Positions 25,276 to 34,538 are shown, counted from the stretch's first letter. The stretch: DNA of 64,000 nucleotides from LMUY01 sp965198565 (GCA_965198565.1 OZ240665.1:3286001-3350000); one strand, 5' to 3'. Program-made: numbers and translations. Notes: a model not told the origin generated them from the sequence alone.

Positions 25276-27336
25276 CTACCGCAGTAGGCTGCGCAGCAAG
25301 TCGGCCGGCTTCACCGACTTGAGCGCGACCGCGGTGGGCATCGGGCCGGGCCGCCCGTCGCGCGCCGCGGTCAGGGCGGCGGCGCAATCGTCGGGCGGGC
25401 TTGGCGGGCCGCCGATGGTGATGCCTGACCGGCCGGATTCGCCACTGGGTGATTCCAGTGCCACCGCCGGGTGCAGCAGCGTGCCGCCCACTCGCAGCGG
25501 TGCGGCCACGCCCGTGCTGCCCAGGCGCAGGAACGGCCGCAACTCCAACGCGAGCGTTTCGCTGGCCAGATCCACTAAACCGCTGCCATCCAGCATGAGT
25601 CGCGCCGTGTCGAGCTTGAAGGCGGCGAGGGTGACCCGGCCGGACTGCGCGTTCAGCCGCACCGCGAGGCAGCGGACCGGGCTCTGGCCGCCGGGTTCGA
25701 GCCCGAGGCCGATACGCCGGAGCGCCTCGCCCAGCGCGGCGGCCAGGTCGGCGTTGGCAATCGTGCCGTCCACCAGGGCGATACCGGCGTGCCCGGTGAG
25801 CGACGCTGCCAGGGCGCGCGGCGTGTCCCCGGCGGCGTGCAGCGCGACGTCCAGTTCGGCAGCGCCCGTGGAGCCCGGCGGCAGGCGGAAGGCTTGCAGC
25901 AAGGTGTCGATGGCGAAGCTCGGCGAGCGCAGCGCCACGGCGACCGGGTGCGGCTCGGTTTGCGCGTTGGCGGTGGCGGAGAAGGCGAGGGGGCCTTCGG
26001 GCGCGGTCAGCGACACGGAGGACAAGGTGAGCGCGCCATCGTTCAGCGTCAGGTGCCCGGTGGCGTTGCGATAGTCGGCGGTGCCGGCGTGGAGGGTGGC
26101 GATGGAGAGCTGCAAGTCAGCGTCCACCATGCGGAGCAGCGGCCAGGGCAGGGGCGTGTCGGGGATGAGGCGGGCCTCGGTGGCGGGCGCGGATGGGGGC
26201 GGTGCCACGATCCCCTCCCGGCCCTCCGCCATCGGGACAGGGGGAGCGATTGGTTTGGGGAGGCTGAACGCATTGGCGTCGAGGCGGTTGGACACCAGCG
26301 TGCCACGCAGGGTGGGGCGGGGTTGGCCGGTATAGGCGACGTCGCCGGAGACGTCGCCCATCGGGCCGCTCGCCTGCAGGCCGCGCACCGCCAGCGTGCT
26401 GCCCACGGGCACAATGCTGGCGCTGGCCTGCCACGGGCCAGCCGGCAGCGCGCCCGCAGCCTCTATGCGGACCGGCTGGCTGGGAAAGTTCGCCAGCGGC
26501 ATCGCCGACACACTTGCTGTCACGCGAACATCCTGTAGCTTCGGAACGCGGGCGCCCACGAGCGGCTCGAGCGTGGTCGTGTCCGCGGCGCTCGCCACCA
26601 GCTTGCCAGCGATCGCATTGGCCGCCGGGTCATAGGCGCCGTCGGCGGCCAGGGTCGCGCCGGCGGTCGTCAGTGTCAGATTGATGGGGTAGGCAGCGCC
26701 AGCCTGGTGGCGGCCCAGGACGAGCTCACCGCTCAGGGCGGCGCCGTTCAACTGCCCCTCGAGCCCAAGCCGCACCGGCTCGGCCGCCAGGTTCATGCTC
26801 AGCTCGGGCAGGTCCAGCACCTCGGTGCGGCCCGGCAGGAGGTTCCGCGCTGTGATGTGTGCGCCCTCGAGCCGCAGCGTATCGACACGGGTGAAGGTGC
26901 GGTGGCGGTGCAGCGCGGGGGCGCCGGAACTCGGCGGCGCGGGGGGCGAGCGGAACAGCCAGTTGCCCGTCCCCGTAGCGTCGCGCTCGAGCAGCAAGTC
27001 GGGGTCCACCAAGGTGGCGGCGGTGATCTCGACCTGGCCGCGCAGCAGCGGCACCAAGGCCAGACGTGCCTCGATCCGCTTGATGGTGACCATCTCCGGC
27101 CGGCTGCCGCCGGGCAGGTTGGCCAGCGACAGGTTGGTCATCGAGATACCCGGCGTGAAGCCCCAGAGCGGCCGCACCTTCCCCGTGATGGTCAGCCGCC
27201 GGCCCGTGGCGCGAAACGCCGCCTGTTCGATATGCGCCTTCAGCGAGCCCGAGCGCAGCAGCACGGTCGCCGCCACCCCAGCGCTGCCAACCAGCACACC
27301 CAAGGCCACCAGCGCAAACAGCCAGCGTTTCACCAT
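25276..27336 (-). CDS. AsmA family protein
   Basis: A 686-residue protein anchored in the inner membrane by one N-terminal helix (residues 4-27) with the rest in the periplasm. The opening RSGSLKAHIEQAAFRATGR followed by LTITGKVRP (abridged here) and the C-terminal region with GHAGIALVDGTIANADL and LDGSGLVDLASETL are typical AsmA features. Proteins of this class form long beta-groove bridges or influence outer-membrane lipid transport and assembly. It sits between the pseudouridine synthase and ATP12 genes in a tightly spaced run; no functional link to them is obvious. Confidence 0.8.
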   Translation of the reverse strand: MVKRWLFALVALGVLVGSAGVAATVLLRSGSLKAHIEQAAFRATGRRLTITGKVRPLWGFTPGISMTNLSLANLPGGSRPEMVTIKRIEARLALVPLLRGQVEITAATLVDPDLLLERDATGTGNWLFRSPPAPPSSGAPALHRHRTFTRVDTLRLEGAHITARNLLPGRTEVLDLPELSMNLAAEPVRLGLEGQLNGAALSGELVLGRHQAGAAYPINLTLTTAGATLAADGAYDPAANAIAGKLVASAADTTTLEPLVGARVPKLQDVRVTASVSAMPLANFPSQPVRIEAAGALPAGPWQASASIVPVGSTLAVRGLQASGPMGDVSGDVAYTGQPRPTLRGTLVSNRLDANAFSLPKPIAPPVPMAEGREGIVAPPPSAPATEARLIPDTPLPWPLLRMVDADLQLSIATLHAGTADYRNATGHLTLNDGALTLSSVSLTAPEGPLAFSATANAQTEPHPVAVALRSPSFAIDTLLQAFRLPPGSTGAAELDVALHAAGDTPRALAASLTGHAGIALVDGTIANADLAAALGEALRRIGLGLEPGGQSPVRCLAVRLNAQSGRVTLAAFKLDTARLMLDGSGLVDLASETLALELRPFLRLGSTGVAAPLRVGGTLLHPAVALESPSGESGRSGITIGGPPSPPDDCAAALTAARDGRPGPMPTAVALKSVKPADLLRSLLR

Positions 27337-27364
27337 TCCTGCTCCGGTTCCTGCGCGACGCTAC

Positions 27365-27416
27365 TTAGGGTGACGGCCGATCCACGTCACTTAGGGTGAC
27401 GGCCGATCCACGTCAC
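27365..27416. repeat. 26-bp perfect tandem duplication at a gene end
   Basis: Two adjacent copies of ttagggtgacggccgatcca followed by cgtcac. One copy holds the last codons and stop of the pseudouridine synthase gene; the other follows it downstream. The protein is not altered. Confidence 0.92.
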
Positions 27417-28382
27417 GGTCGGAGTAGTGGGGGCGTGAAAGCCCATGGTGGCAAACGTGTCCCGCATATGCAGCGGCAGCTCGGCCGTGACGGTCAAGTC
27501 GCCGCCCGCGGGGTGGGGCAGGGTGAGCGCGCGGGCATGCAAATGCAGCCGGTCCGCCAAACCCTCCACGAAGGAGCCGCCGGTGCCGTTGTCGCGCGGC
27601 TCGGCGTATTTCTCGTCGCCGACGATGGGGGTGCCGAGGCTCATGCAGTGCACGCGGAGCTGGTGGGTGCGCCCCGTCAGCGGCTGCAGCTCGAGCCAGG
27701 CCAGCTTGCGGCTGGCGGTGTCGAGCGTGCGGTAGTTGGTGTAGGCGCGCTGCCCCTCCTTGTCGCGGCGGTCTGCCGGGATGGTGCGCTCGCCGAACGC
27801 GCTGGACACGCGCTTGAGCGGCTGGTCGATCTGCCCCTCCTCTGGATTGGGGCGGCCTACCACCACGGCCCAATAGGTCTTTTCCACGTCGCGGGTGCGG
27901 AACGCGGCGGCAAGCTTGGCCGCCACCCCCGCGGTCCGCGCCAGCACGATCACGCCTGACGTGTCCCGGTCCAGGCGGTGCACCAGCCGGGGCCGGTCGC
28001 CGCCGTCGCGCAGCGCGTCGAGCATGCCGTCCAGGTGCCGGGTGATGCCGGGGCCGCCTTGGCTGGCCAGGCCTGAGGGTTTGTTCAGCACGATGAGCTG
28101 GTCGTCCCGGTGCAGCACCATGCGCTCGAGCTCGCGCGCCTCCGCCGGGTTGGCGGCGGGGACAGGCTTCTCGGGCGTGGCCGGCAGCGGCGGCACGCGC
28201 ACCGCCTGGCCCGGCGCCAATCGAGCCGACGCATCCACCCGGTGGCCGTCGACGCGGATTTGCCCGGTGCGGCAGAGCTTCTGCAGCGCGCCCTGGGTCA
28301 GCGCCGGGTAGCGCCGCCGCAGGAAACGGTCGAGCCGGCTGTCGGCCTCGTCGTCGGGCACGGTTTGCAGCGAGACGGTCAT
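27387..28382 (-). CDS. RluA family 23S rRNA pseudouridine synthase (RluC-like)
   Basis: A 331-residue RNA-modifying enzyme. An N-terminal S4 RNA-binding domain (RLDRFLRRRYP to IRVDGHRV) is followed by the catalytic domain with the signature HRLDRDTSGV, whose first aspartate (near 140) is the nucleophile, then the ALxLxPLTGRTHQLRVH block. Domain order and length match RluC/RluD. It begins five bases after accD. Its final codons lie in a 26-base tandem duplication. Confidence 0.87.
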   Translation of the reverse strand: MTVSLQTVPDDEADSRLDRFLRRRYPALTQGALQKLCRTGQIRVDGHRVDASARLAPGQAVRVPPLPATPEKPVPAANPAEARELERMVLHRDDQLIVLNKPSGLASQGGPGITRHLDGMLDALRDGGDRPRLVHRLDRDTSGVIVLARTAGVAAKLAAAFRTRDVEKTYWAVVVGRPNPEEGQIDQPLKRVSSAFGERTIPADRRDKEGQRAYTNYRTLDTASRKLAWLELQPLTGRTHQLRVHCMSLGTPIVGDEKYAEPRDNGTGGSFVEGLADRLHLHARALTLPHPAGGDLTVTAELPLHMRDTFATMGFHAPTTPTVTWIGRHPK

Positions 28383-28387
28383 GCGGG

Positions 28388-29266
28388 TCAGGCCAGGACC
28401 GGGGTTTCCACCCGCACGCCGCGGAGCAGGCCGATGACCCGGCCGAGCGTCTCCTGCATCTCGGCGCGTGGCACCACCATGTCCACGATCCCATGGGTGT
28501 GGAGGTATTCGGCGCGCTGGAACCCCTCCGGCAGGGTCTCGCGCACCGTCTGCTCGATCACCCGGGCGCCGGCGAACCCGATCAGCGCGCCGGGCTCGGC
28601 GATCTGCACGTCCCCCAGCATGGCGAAGCTCGCGGTGACGCCGCCCGTGGTCGGGTCGGTGAGCACGGCGATGAACGGCAACCCGGCCTCCTTGACCATG
28701 CGGATGGCGATGATGGTGCGGGGCATCTGCATCAGGCTGAGCGTGCCCTCATGCATGCGGGCGCCGCCGGACGCGGTGAAGATCACCAAGGCCGCCTCCT
28801 GCAGCACGGCCAGGCGCGCGGCGGAGACGATGCCCTCGCCCACCGCCGGGCCCATCGAGCCGCCCATGAACTCGAACGCCATGGCCGCCACCACCGCTTT
28901 CTGGCCGCCGACCGTGCCGTGGGCCACGACGATGGCGTCCTCCAGCCCGGTTTTCTCCCGCGCCTCGCGCAGCCGGTCGGCATAGCGCTTGCTGTCGCGG
29001 AAGCGGAGCGGGTCGGCGGGCGCCTTGGGCAGCTCGATGCGGGAGAACTGGCCGTCGTCGAACGTGTAGGCCAGCCGCTCGAGCGCGGTCGGGCGCATGT
29101 GGTGGCTGCAGTGCGGGCAGACCTTGAGGCTGCGGTCGAGGTCCTTGTGGAACACCATCTGCTGGCAGGCCGGGCACTGGCGCCACAGGTTCTCCGGCAC
29201 CTCGCGCACTTCCTGCCCCAGCCAGGAGCGGATTTTCGGCCGCACGATCTCGGTGAGCCAGCTCAT
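28388..29266 (-). CDS. accD: Acetyl-CoA carboxylase carboxyltransferase beta subunit
   Basis: A 292-residue subunit that, with AccA, moves the carboxyl group from biotin to acetyl-CoA to make malonyl-CoA. The N-terminal four-cysteine zinc finger (CPAC and CPHC, near 31 and 50) and the crotonase-like core with SGGARMHEG, TDPTTGG and IGFAGARVIEQT are intact. The ATG overlaps the trpA stop by four bases, the usual alphaproteobacterial trpA-accD junction. The customary folC is replaced downstream by a pseudouridine synthase gene. Confidence 0.93.
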   Translation of the reverse strand: MSWLTEIVRPKIRSWLGQEVREVPENLWRQCPACQQMVFHKDLDRSLKVCPHCSHHMRPTALERLAYTFDDGQFSRIELPKAPADPLRFRDSKRYADRLREAREKTGLEDAIVVAHGTVGGQKAVVAAMAFEFMGGSMGPAVGEGIVSAARLAVLQEAALVIFTASGGARMHEGTLSLMQMPRTIIAIRMVKEAGLPFIAVLTDPTTGGVTASFAMLGDVQIAEPGALIGFAGARVIEQTVRETLPEGFQRAEYLHTHGIVDMVVPRAEMQETLGRVIGLLRGVRVETPVLA

Positions 29267-30093
29267 GCGGCCGCCTTCACGCCACGCACGCCCTCGGCCA
29301 GCCCGCGCACCTGGTCGAGCACGCGGCTGGCGGTGTCGGCGGCGGGGCGGCCTTCGCTGTCGAGGCTGGCCGCCAGCGTGTCGATCAGGGCGGAGGCGAC
29401 CACCACTGCGTCGGCGACCGCCACGCTTTGCGCCGCCTGCGCCGGGGTGCGGATGCCGAACCCGATGGCGATCGGCAGGCTGGTGGCGCGGCGGATGCGG
29501 GGGATCGCCTCGGCGAGATGCTCGGGCGTGGCGCCCCGCGTGCCGGTGATCCCGGTGATGCTCACGTAATAGACGAAGCCCGAGCACCCGCACAGGACCT
29601 GCGGCAGGCGTTCGTCATGCGTGGTGGGCGCGACCAGGCGGATCATGTCGATCTCGTTCGCGGCGGCTGGGCCGTCCAGCCAGTCGGATTCTTCGCTGGG
29701 CAGGTCGACCACGATGAGGCCGTCGACTCCGGCCGCAGCGGCGTCGGTGCAGAACCGCGCTGGGCCGTAGGAGAGGATGGGGTTGAGGTAGCCCATCAGG
29801 ATCACGGGTGTTTGCGTGTCTTCGGCGCGGAACTCGGCGATCATGCCGAGCGTGCCGGCGACGGTCGCGCCCGCCTCCAGCCCGCGCAACCCGGCGGCTT
29901 GGATGGTGGGGCCGTCCGCCATCGGGTCGGTGAACGGCATGCCGATCTCGATCAGGTCCGCCCCGGCCGCGGGCATGCCGCGCAGGATGGCCATGGCGGT
30001 GGCGCGATCGGGGTCGTAGGCCTCGAGGAATGGGATGAGTGCGCCGCGGTGCTCGGCCCGGAGCGCGGCAAAACGGGCAGCGATCCGGCTCAT
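29263..30093 (-). CDS. trpA: Tryptophan synthase alpha chain
   Basis: A 276-residue TIM-barrel subunit that cleaves indole-3-glycerol phosphate and passes indole to TrpB. The catalytic glutamate lies in DLIEIGMPFTDP and the aspartate in PMADGPTIQ; GYLNP, DLPSEE and the phosphate loop IGFGIRTP are present. I use the ATG at 30093 rather than the GTG three codons upstream. It is coupled to accD by a four-base overlap and separated from trpB by a facing repeat pair. Confidence 0.93.
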   Translation of the reverse strand: MSRIAARFAALRAEHRGALIPFLEAYDPDRATAMAILRGMPAAGADLIEIGMPFTDPMADGPTIQAAGLRGLEAGATVAGTLGMIAEFRAEDTQTPVILMGYLNPILSYGPARFCTDAAAAGVDGLIVVDLPSEESDWLDGPAAANEIDMIRLVAPTTHDERLPQVLCGCSGFVYYVSITGITGTRGATPEHLAEAIPRIRRATSLPIAIGFGIRTPAQAAQSVAVADAVVVASALIDTLAASLDSEGRPAADTASRVLDQVRGLAEGVRGVKAAA

Positions 30094-30116
30094 GGGGTGC
30101 ACACGACGCGCAGGAT

Positions 30117-30222
30117 TCCCTCTCCCTCTGGGAGAGGGTCAGGGTGAGGGGGCCGCCGACACGGAACGCGCCTAAGAGCATGCCGACCCACCCTCACCCA
30201 ACCCTCTCCCATAGGGAGAGGG
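30117..30222. repeat. Facing pair of REP-like palindromes between trpB and trpA
   Basis: Forward copy at 30117-30150 and inverted copy at about 30190-30222. The 157-base spacer between trpB and trpA is almost entirely this element. It could attenuate transcription or stabilise the upstream trpB message. Confidence 0.85.
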
Positions 30223-30250
30223 CCTACAAGGTGCGGCATGGTTGGCTCGC

Positions 30251-31474
30251 TCACAGCTTCACCCCGAGATGCTCCGCGACGGCGAAGATGTCCTTGTCGC
30301 CGCGGCCGCACAAATTCATCAGGATGATGTCGTCCGCCGCCATCGCGGGCGCGATCTTGGCCACATGCGCCAGGGCATGCGCCGGCTCCAGCGCGGGGAT
30401 GATGCCCTCGGTGCGGGTGCAGAGCTGGAACGCATCCAGCGCCTCCTGGTCGGTGGCGGCGACGTAGTCCACCCGGCCGATTTCATGCAGCCAGGCATGC
30501 TCGGGTCCGATGCCCGGGTAGTCCAGCCCGGCGCTGATGCTGTGCGCCTCGTTGATCTGGCCGTCCTCGGTTTGCAGCAAGTAGGTGCGGTTGCCGTGCA
30601 ACACGCCGGGCCGGCCGCGCGACAGGCTGGCGGCATGCTCGCCCGAGTCCAACCCGCGCCCGGCCGCCTCGACCCCCACCAGGCGCACCTCGGCATCGTC
30701 CAGGAACGGGTGGAACAGCCCCATCGCATTGGACCCGCCGCCGATCGCCGCCACCACCGTGTGCGGCAGCCGCCCTTCGGCGGCATGAAGCTGCGCCCGC
30801 GCCTCGGTGCCAATGACGGACTGGAAGTCCCGCACCATCGCAGGATAGGGATGCGGCCCGGCGACCGTGCCGATCAGGTAATAGGTGTCGGCGACGTTGG
30901 CCACCCAGTCGCGCATGGCGTCGTTCATGGCGTCTTTCAGCGTGCCCGCGCCGGACTTGACCGGCACGATCTCGGCGCCCAGCAGCTTCATGCGGAACAC
31001 GTTGGGCTTCTGCCGCTCGACGTCGGTGACGCCCATGTAGATCGTGCAGGGCAGGCCGAACAGCGCGCAGACCGTGGCGGTGGCCACGCCATGCTGCCCG
31101 GCGCCCGTCTCCGCGATGATGCGCGTCTTGCCCATGCGGTTGGCCAGCAGGATTTGGCCCATGCAGTTGTTGATCTTGTGCGAGCCGGTGTGGTTCAGCT
31201 CGTCGCGCTTGAAATACACGCGGGCGCCGCCGAGTTCACGGGTGAGGCGCTCGGCGAACCAGAGCGGGCTGGGGCGGCCGACATAGTCGCGCAGATAGCG
31301 GTCAAGCTCCTGCTGGAACGCCGGGTCGCGCTTGGCGTCCTCGTAGGCCGCATCGACCGAGAGGATCAGCGGCATCAGCGTCTCGGCGACGAAGCGGCCG
31401 CCAAAGCTGCCGAAGCGTCCGCGTTCGTCGGGGCCGGAGCGCAGGGTGTTCAGGCGGTCTGGACGATCGTTCAC
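30251..31474 (-). CDS. trpB: Tryptophan synthase beta chain
   Basis: A 407-residue PLP enzyme that condenses indole with serine to tryptophan. The PLP lysine lies in HTGSHKINN (near 97), the COMM-domain and substrate loop in ETGAGQHG, and the phosphate loop in IGGGSNAMG. I choose the GTG at 31474, which has ggag ten bases upstream; an ATG twelve bases earlier lacks a ribosome-binding site. trpF, often upstream in this group, is missing; the upstream neighbour is a divergent small lipoprotein gene. Confidence 0.93.
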   Translation of the reverse strand: MNDRPDRLNTLRSGPDERGRFGSFGGRFVAETLMPLILSVDAAYEDAKRDPAFQQELDRYLRDYVGRPSPLWFAERLTRELGGARVYFKRDELNHTGSHKINNCMGQILLANRMGKTRIIAETGAGQHGVATATVCALFGLPCTIYMGVTDVERQKPNVFRMKLLGAEIVPVKSGAGTLKDAMNDAMRDWVANVADTYYLIGTVAGPHPYPAMVRDFQSVIGTEARAQLHAAEGRLPHTVVAAIGGGSNAMGLFHPFLDDAEVRLVGVEAAGRGLDSGEHAASLSRGRPGVLHGNRTYLLQTEDGQINEAHSISAGLDYPGIGPEHAWLHEIGRVDYVAATDQEALDAFQLCTRTEGIIPALEPAHALAHVAKIAPAMAADDIILMNLCGRGDKDIFAVAEHLGVKL

Positions 31475-31572
31475 GTGAAGCTCCATTGCAACGGCATAGC
31501 GCAAGCGCCTGTCGGGGCCAAATGGTGGATATGGCATGCCGATGGCCAGCGTGCGCGGAAAACACTGGTGAG

Positions 31573-31794
31573 GTGGTGGTTCGTCGTCCTGCCTTGTTGG
31601 CGACCGGGCTGGTTCTGGCGCTGCTGTCGGGCTGCGGTTGGACGTCCGAGCCAGGCCGGCCGGGGCATGAGCCGCCCAACCCATGCGTGAGCCCAGTGAC
31701 CGGAGAAGACGTCTGTGGCGAGGGGCCGGGCTCGAGCATGATTGCTTCTGATAGGCGAAGCAATCATGCTCTAACTCTTTGTTTGAGAGGCTGA
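31573..31794 (+). CDS. Small putative lipoprotein
   Basis: A 73-residue frame starting at either of two adjacent GTG codons. It has a positively charged start (VVRRPALLATG), a hydrophobic stretch and a lipobox LLSGC, after which the cysteine would be lipidated; the mature part is short and contains three more cysteines. Its last codons run into a palindrome (31735-31770), so the true end could be earlier. No homologue is known to me, and the weak start makes this a tentative call. Confidence 0.4.
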   Translation: MVVRRPALLATGLVLALLSGCGWTSEPGRPGHEPPNPCVSPVTGEDVCGEGPGSSMIASDRRSNHALTLCLRG

Positions 31795-31824
31795 TTCACG
31801 CATCAGGTTGTTTCAACCTGATGC
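31735..31824. terminator. Two strong hairpins at the dxs 3' end
   Basis: First hairpin: perfect 14-bp stem agcatgattgcttc/gaagcaatcatgct at 31735-31770 with an 8-base loop. Second: perfect 11-bp stem gcatcaggttg/caacctgatgc at 31800-31824 with a 3-base loop. They lie between two converging genes. The composite resembles intergenic palindromes common in alphaproteobacteria, and AT-rich flanks would allow termination in both directions. Confidence 0.65.
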
Positions 31825-31843
31825 GATCAGGCTCTAGCCTGCC

Positions 31844-33778
31844 CTAGGCTCGCACTGCCTTGCTTTCCCGCCCCAAGGCGCCCAAGGCCGTGCGGACGAT
31901 GTCCTTTGCGGTGAGCCCCGCGTCGGCGAGTTGCAGCGGCTGGGTGTCGTGCTCGATGAAGCGGTCGGGCAGCACCATGGGGCGGATCGCCAGCCCGCCG
32001 TCCAGCAGCCCGGCCCAGGCGAGGTGCTGCATGACCGCCGCGCCGAACCCGCCGCCCGAGCCCTCCTCGATGGTGATCAGCACCGCATGCTCGCGCGCCA
32101 GCCGCTCGATCAGCGCGGTGTCCAGCGGCTTGGCGAACCGCGCATCCGCCACCGCGGTGGGCGAGCCGCGCGCCGCCAACTCGTCCGCCGCCAGCAGCGC
32201 GTCCGCCAAGCGCGAGCCCAGGCTCAGGATGGCCACCGGACCCGCCGCCTCCCGCACCATGCGCCCGCGCCCGATCGGCAGCGGCGTGCCGCGCGCCGGC
32301 AACGCCAGCCCCAGCCCATCCCCGCGCGGGTAGCGCACCGCCGACGGCCCGGCGCCATACGCCGCCTGCGTCGCCACCATATGCATCAGCTCCACCTCGT
32401 CGGACGGCGCCATCAGCACCATGCCGGGCAGGCAGCCGAGATAGGCCAAGTCGAAACTTCCCGCATGCGTCGCACCATCCGCCCCCACCAGCCCGGCACG
32501 GTCCAGCCCAAAGCGCACCGGCAACCCCTGGATCGCCACGTCATGCACCACCTGATCATAGGCCCGCTGCATGAACGTGGAGTAAACGGCGCAGAACGGG
32601 ATCATCCCCTCCGCCGCCAGCCCGGCAGCAAACGTCACCGCATGCTGCTCGGCGATCCCCACGTCGAAACACCGCTCCGGAAAGCGCTTGGCGAACCGGT
32701 CCAGCCCAGTCCCCGACGGCATCGCCGCAGTGATCGCCACCACCCGCGGGTCGGCGTCCGCCTCGGCCATTAACGCTTCGGCAAACACTTTGGTGTAGGA
32801 GGGTGGGCCAGGAGGGGCCTTCACCTGCTCGCCCGTCACCACGTTGAAGCGCGCCACGGCGTGCAGCTTGTCCGCACTCGCCTCCGCCGGGGGGTAGCCG
32901 CGGCCTTTCTGGGTGATGGCGTGGATCAGGATCGGGCCGCTCTCCTCGGCGTCGCGCACGTTGCGCAGCACGGGGAGCAGATGGTCCATGTTGTGGCCGT
33001 CGATCGGGCCGAGATAGTAGAAGCCCAGCTCCTCGAACAGCGTGCCGCCGGTGAGGATGCCGCGGGCGTATTCCTCGGCGCGCTTGGCCGTCTTGGCCAT
33101 GCCGGAGGGGAAGCGCCGGGCCATGCGCGAGGCCAGGTCGCGCAGGTTGAGGTAGGAGTTGGAGGACAGCAGGCGAGAGAGATAGGCACTCATGGCGCCC
33201 ACCGGCGGCGCGATCGACATGTCGTTGTCGTTCAGCACCACGACCAGGCGGGCGTGCATGGCGCCGGCGTTGTTCATGGCTTCATAGGCCATGCCGGCGC
33301 TCATCGCCCCGTCGCCGATCACGGCAATCACGTTGCGCGGCGTGCCCTGCAGCCCGGCGGCCACCGCCATGCCGAGCCCGGCCGAGATCGAGGTGGAGGA
33401 ATGTGCCGCGCCGAACGGGTCATACTCGCTCTCGGCCCGGCGGGTGAAGCCGGACAGGCCGCCGCCCTGGCGCAGGGTGCGGATGCGGTCGCGTCGGCCA
33501 GTGAGGATCTTGTGCGGGTAGCACTGGTGGCCGACGTCCCAGATCAGCCGGTCATGCGGCGTGTCGAACACGGCGTGCAAGGCAACGGTGAGTTCCACCA
33601 CGCCCAGGCTGGCGCCCAGATGCCCCCCCGTGGTGCTGACCGCGTCGATGGTCTCGGCCCGCAACTCTTCAGCCAGGGTGCGAAGCTGCTCGGCGGAGAA
33701 GTTGCGCAGGTCCGACGGCACCCGGACACGGTCCAGCAACGGCGTCGCCGGGCGCGGCGGCAGCAGGGGGGCGTTCAT
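31844..33778 (-). CDS. dxs: 1-deoxy-D-xylulose-5-phosphate synthase
   Basis: A 644-residue thiamine-diphosphate enzyme making DXP from pyruvate and glyceraldehyde-3-phosphate, the first step of the MEP isoprenoid pathway. The opening WDVGHQCYPHKILTGR, the ThDP motif GDGAMSAGMAYEAMNNAG (GDG to NN) and the C-terminal transketolase part with DVGIAEQHAVTFAAG are all present. It feeds isoprenoid supply for the carotenoid genes at 46131-51746. It lies shortly downstream of xseB, a common pairing. Confidence 0.95.
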   Translation of the reverse strand: MNAPLLPPRPATPLLDRVRVPSDLRNFSAEQLRTLAEELRAETIDAVSTTGGHLGASLGVVELTVALHAVFDTPHDRLIWDVGHQCYPHKILTGRRDRIRTLRQGGGLSGFTRRAESEYDPFGAAHSSTSISAGLGMAVAAGLQGTPRNVIAVIGDGAMSAGMAYEAMNNAGAMHARLVVVLNDNDMSIAPPVGAMSAYLSRLLSSNSYLNLRDLASRMARRFPSGMAKTAKRAEEYARGILTGGTLFEELGFYYLGPIDGHNMDHLLPVLRNVRDAEESGPILIHAITQKGRGYPPAEASADKLHAVARFNVVTGEQVKAPPGPPSYTKVFAEALMAEADADPRVVAITAAMPSGTGLDRFAKRFPERCFDVGIAEQHAVTFAAGLAAEGMIPFCAVYSTFMQRAYDQVVHDVAIQGLPVRFGLDRAGLVGADGATHAGSFDLAYLGCLPGMVLMAPSDEVELMHMVATQAAYGAGPSAVRYPRGDGLGLALPARGTPLPIGRGRMVREAAGPVAILSLGSRLADALLAADELAARGSPTAVADARFAKPLDTALIERLAREHAVLITIEEGSGGGFGAAVMQHLAWAGLLDGGLAIRPMVLPDRFIEHDTQPLQLADAGLTAKDIVRTALGALGRESKAVRA

Positions 33779-33805
33779 GCCTGGGCAAACTCCATCACGA
33801 TGATG

Positions 33806-34036
33806 TCAGGAGAGGGGGCGAGCGGCCAAGGAGCCGTCGGCGCGCTGGACGATGGCTTGGACGCGGGCTTCGGCTTCCGTCAGCTTGGCTTCGCAATGCT
33901 GCCGCAACACGGCGCCGCGTTCGTAGGCGGAGATGGCATCTTCGAGCTTCTGCTGGCCGCCCTCCAGGCCTTTGACGATGCGCTCCAACTCGGCCAACGC
34001 ATCCTCAAACGACAGACTTGAGATGTCTTGCGACAC
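33806..34036 (-). CDS. xseB: Exodeoxyribonuclease VII small subunit
   Basis: A short helical-hairpin protein that binds the XseA catalytic subunit. The core SFEDALAELERIVKGLE and YERGAVLRQHCEAKL follow the family pattern. The GTG at 34036 is preceded by gaggag at good spacing and gives 76 residues, matching the usual N-terminus; the ATG at 34063 would add nine residues but has no close ribosome-binding site. It lies 27 bases upstream of dxs and is probably cotranscribed with it. Confidence 0.87.
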   Translation of the reverse strand: MSQDISSLSFEDALAELERIVKGLEGGQQKLEDAISAYERGAVLRQHCEAKLTEAEARVQAIVQRADGSLAARPLS

Positions 34037-34190
34037 GCTCGACTCCTCTAGCTCTGCCGTCATTACGCCGTTCTCACCGAGCGGACAATTGGCGGGCGCC
34101 CTCCCCCGGGGTAACAGCCATAGAACGATTGGATAGGGCAGGCGGGCGACGGGCGCCGTCTTGCCCCGGGTCCAGCGACTGGAGTGAGCT

Positions 34191-34538
34191 ATGCGAGTGT
34201 TGCAAGCGTCCGCGATCGCCCTGGTGGCCCTCTGCCCGGCAGCCCTGGCCCAAGCCGACTCCGGCACCGTGGTAGGGCAGACCCATTATGACCGGGTGGA
34301 TTGCGACGCGATCGCCACGCGCCAGGCAATGCTGAAGGAGTACAACGATCAGCTCGCCTCCCGCTCCGATCCGCACGTCATCGATGTGCTCGAGCAGAAG
34401 AAGCTGTCGGCCACGCCAACGTCCATCGCCTGCTACGGCAGCTACAGCTTTTCGGACGGCTCCTCGAAAAGGATTACCTACAAGGAGATGGTCAACTCCC
34501 TCGGCCAGATCGTCTGGACCTTCACGCCCGACTCCTGA
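34191..34538 (+). CDS. Small exported protein of unknown function
   Basis: A 115-residue protein with a signal peptide (MRVLQASAIALVALCPAALA, cut before QADS). The mature 90 residues contain two cysteines (near 38 and 81) that could form one disulfide, and end in an aromatic strand (IVWTFTPDS). I recognise no family. The ATG is preceded by ggagtga, a fair ribosome-binding site. It is divergent from xseB. Confidence 0.6.
   Translation: MRVLQASAIALVALCPAALAQADSGTVVGQTHYDRVDCDAIATRQAMLKEYNDQLASRSDPHVIDVLEQKKLSATPTSIACYGSYSFSDGSSKRITYKEMVNSLGQIVWTFTPDS

Noticed and set aside
34063..34063. ATG start for xseB
   Set aside because: No ribosome-binding site close by; the GTG at 34036 has gaggag and gives the usual protein length.
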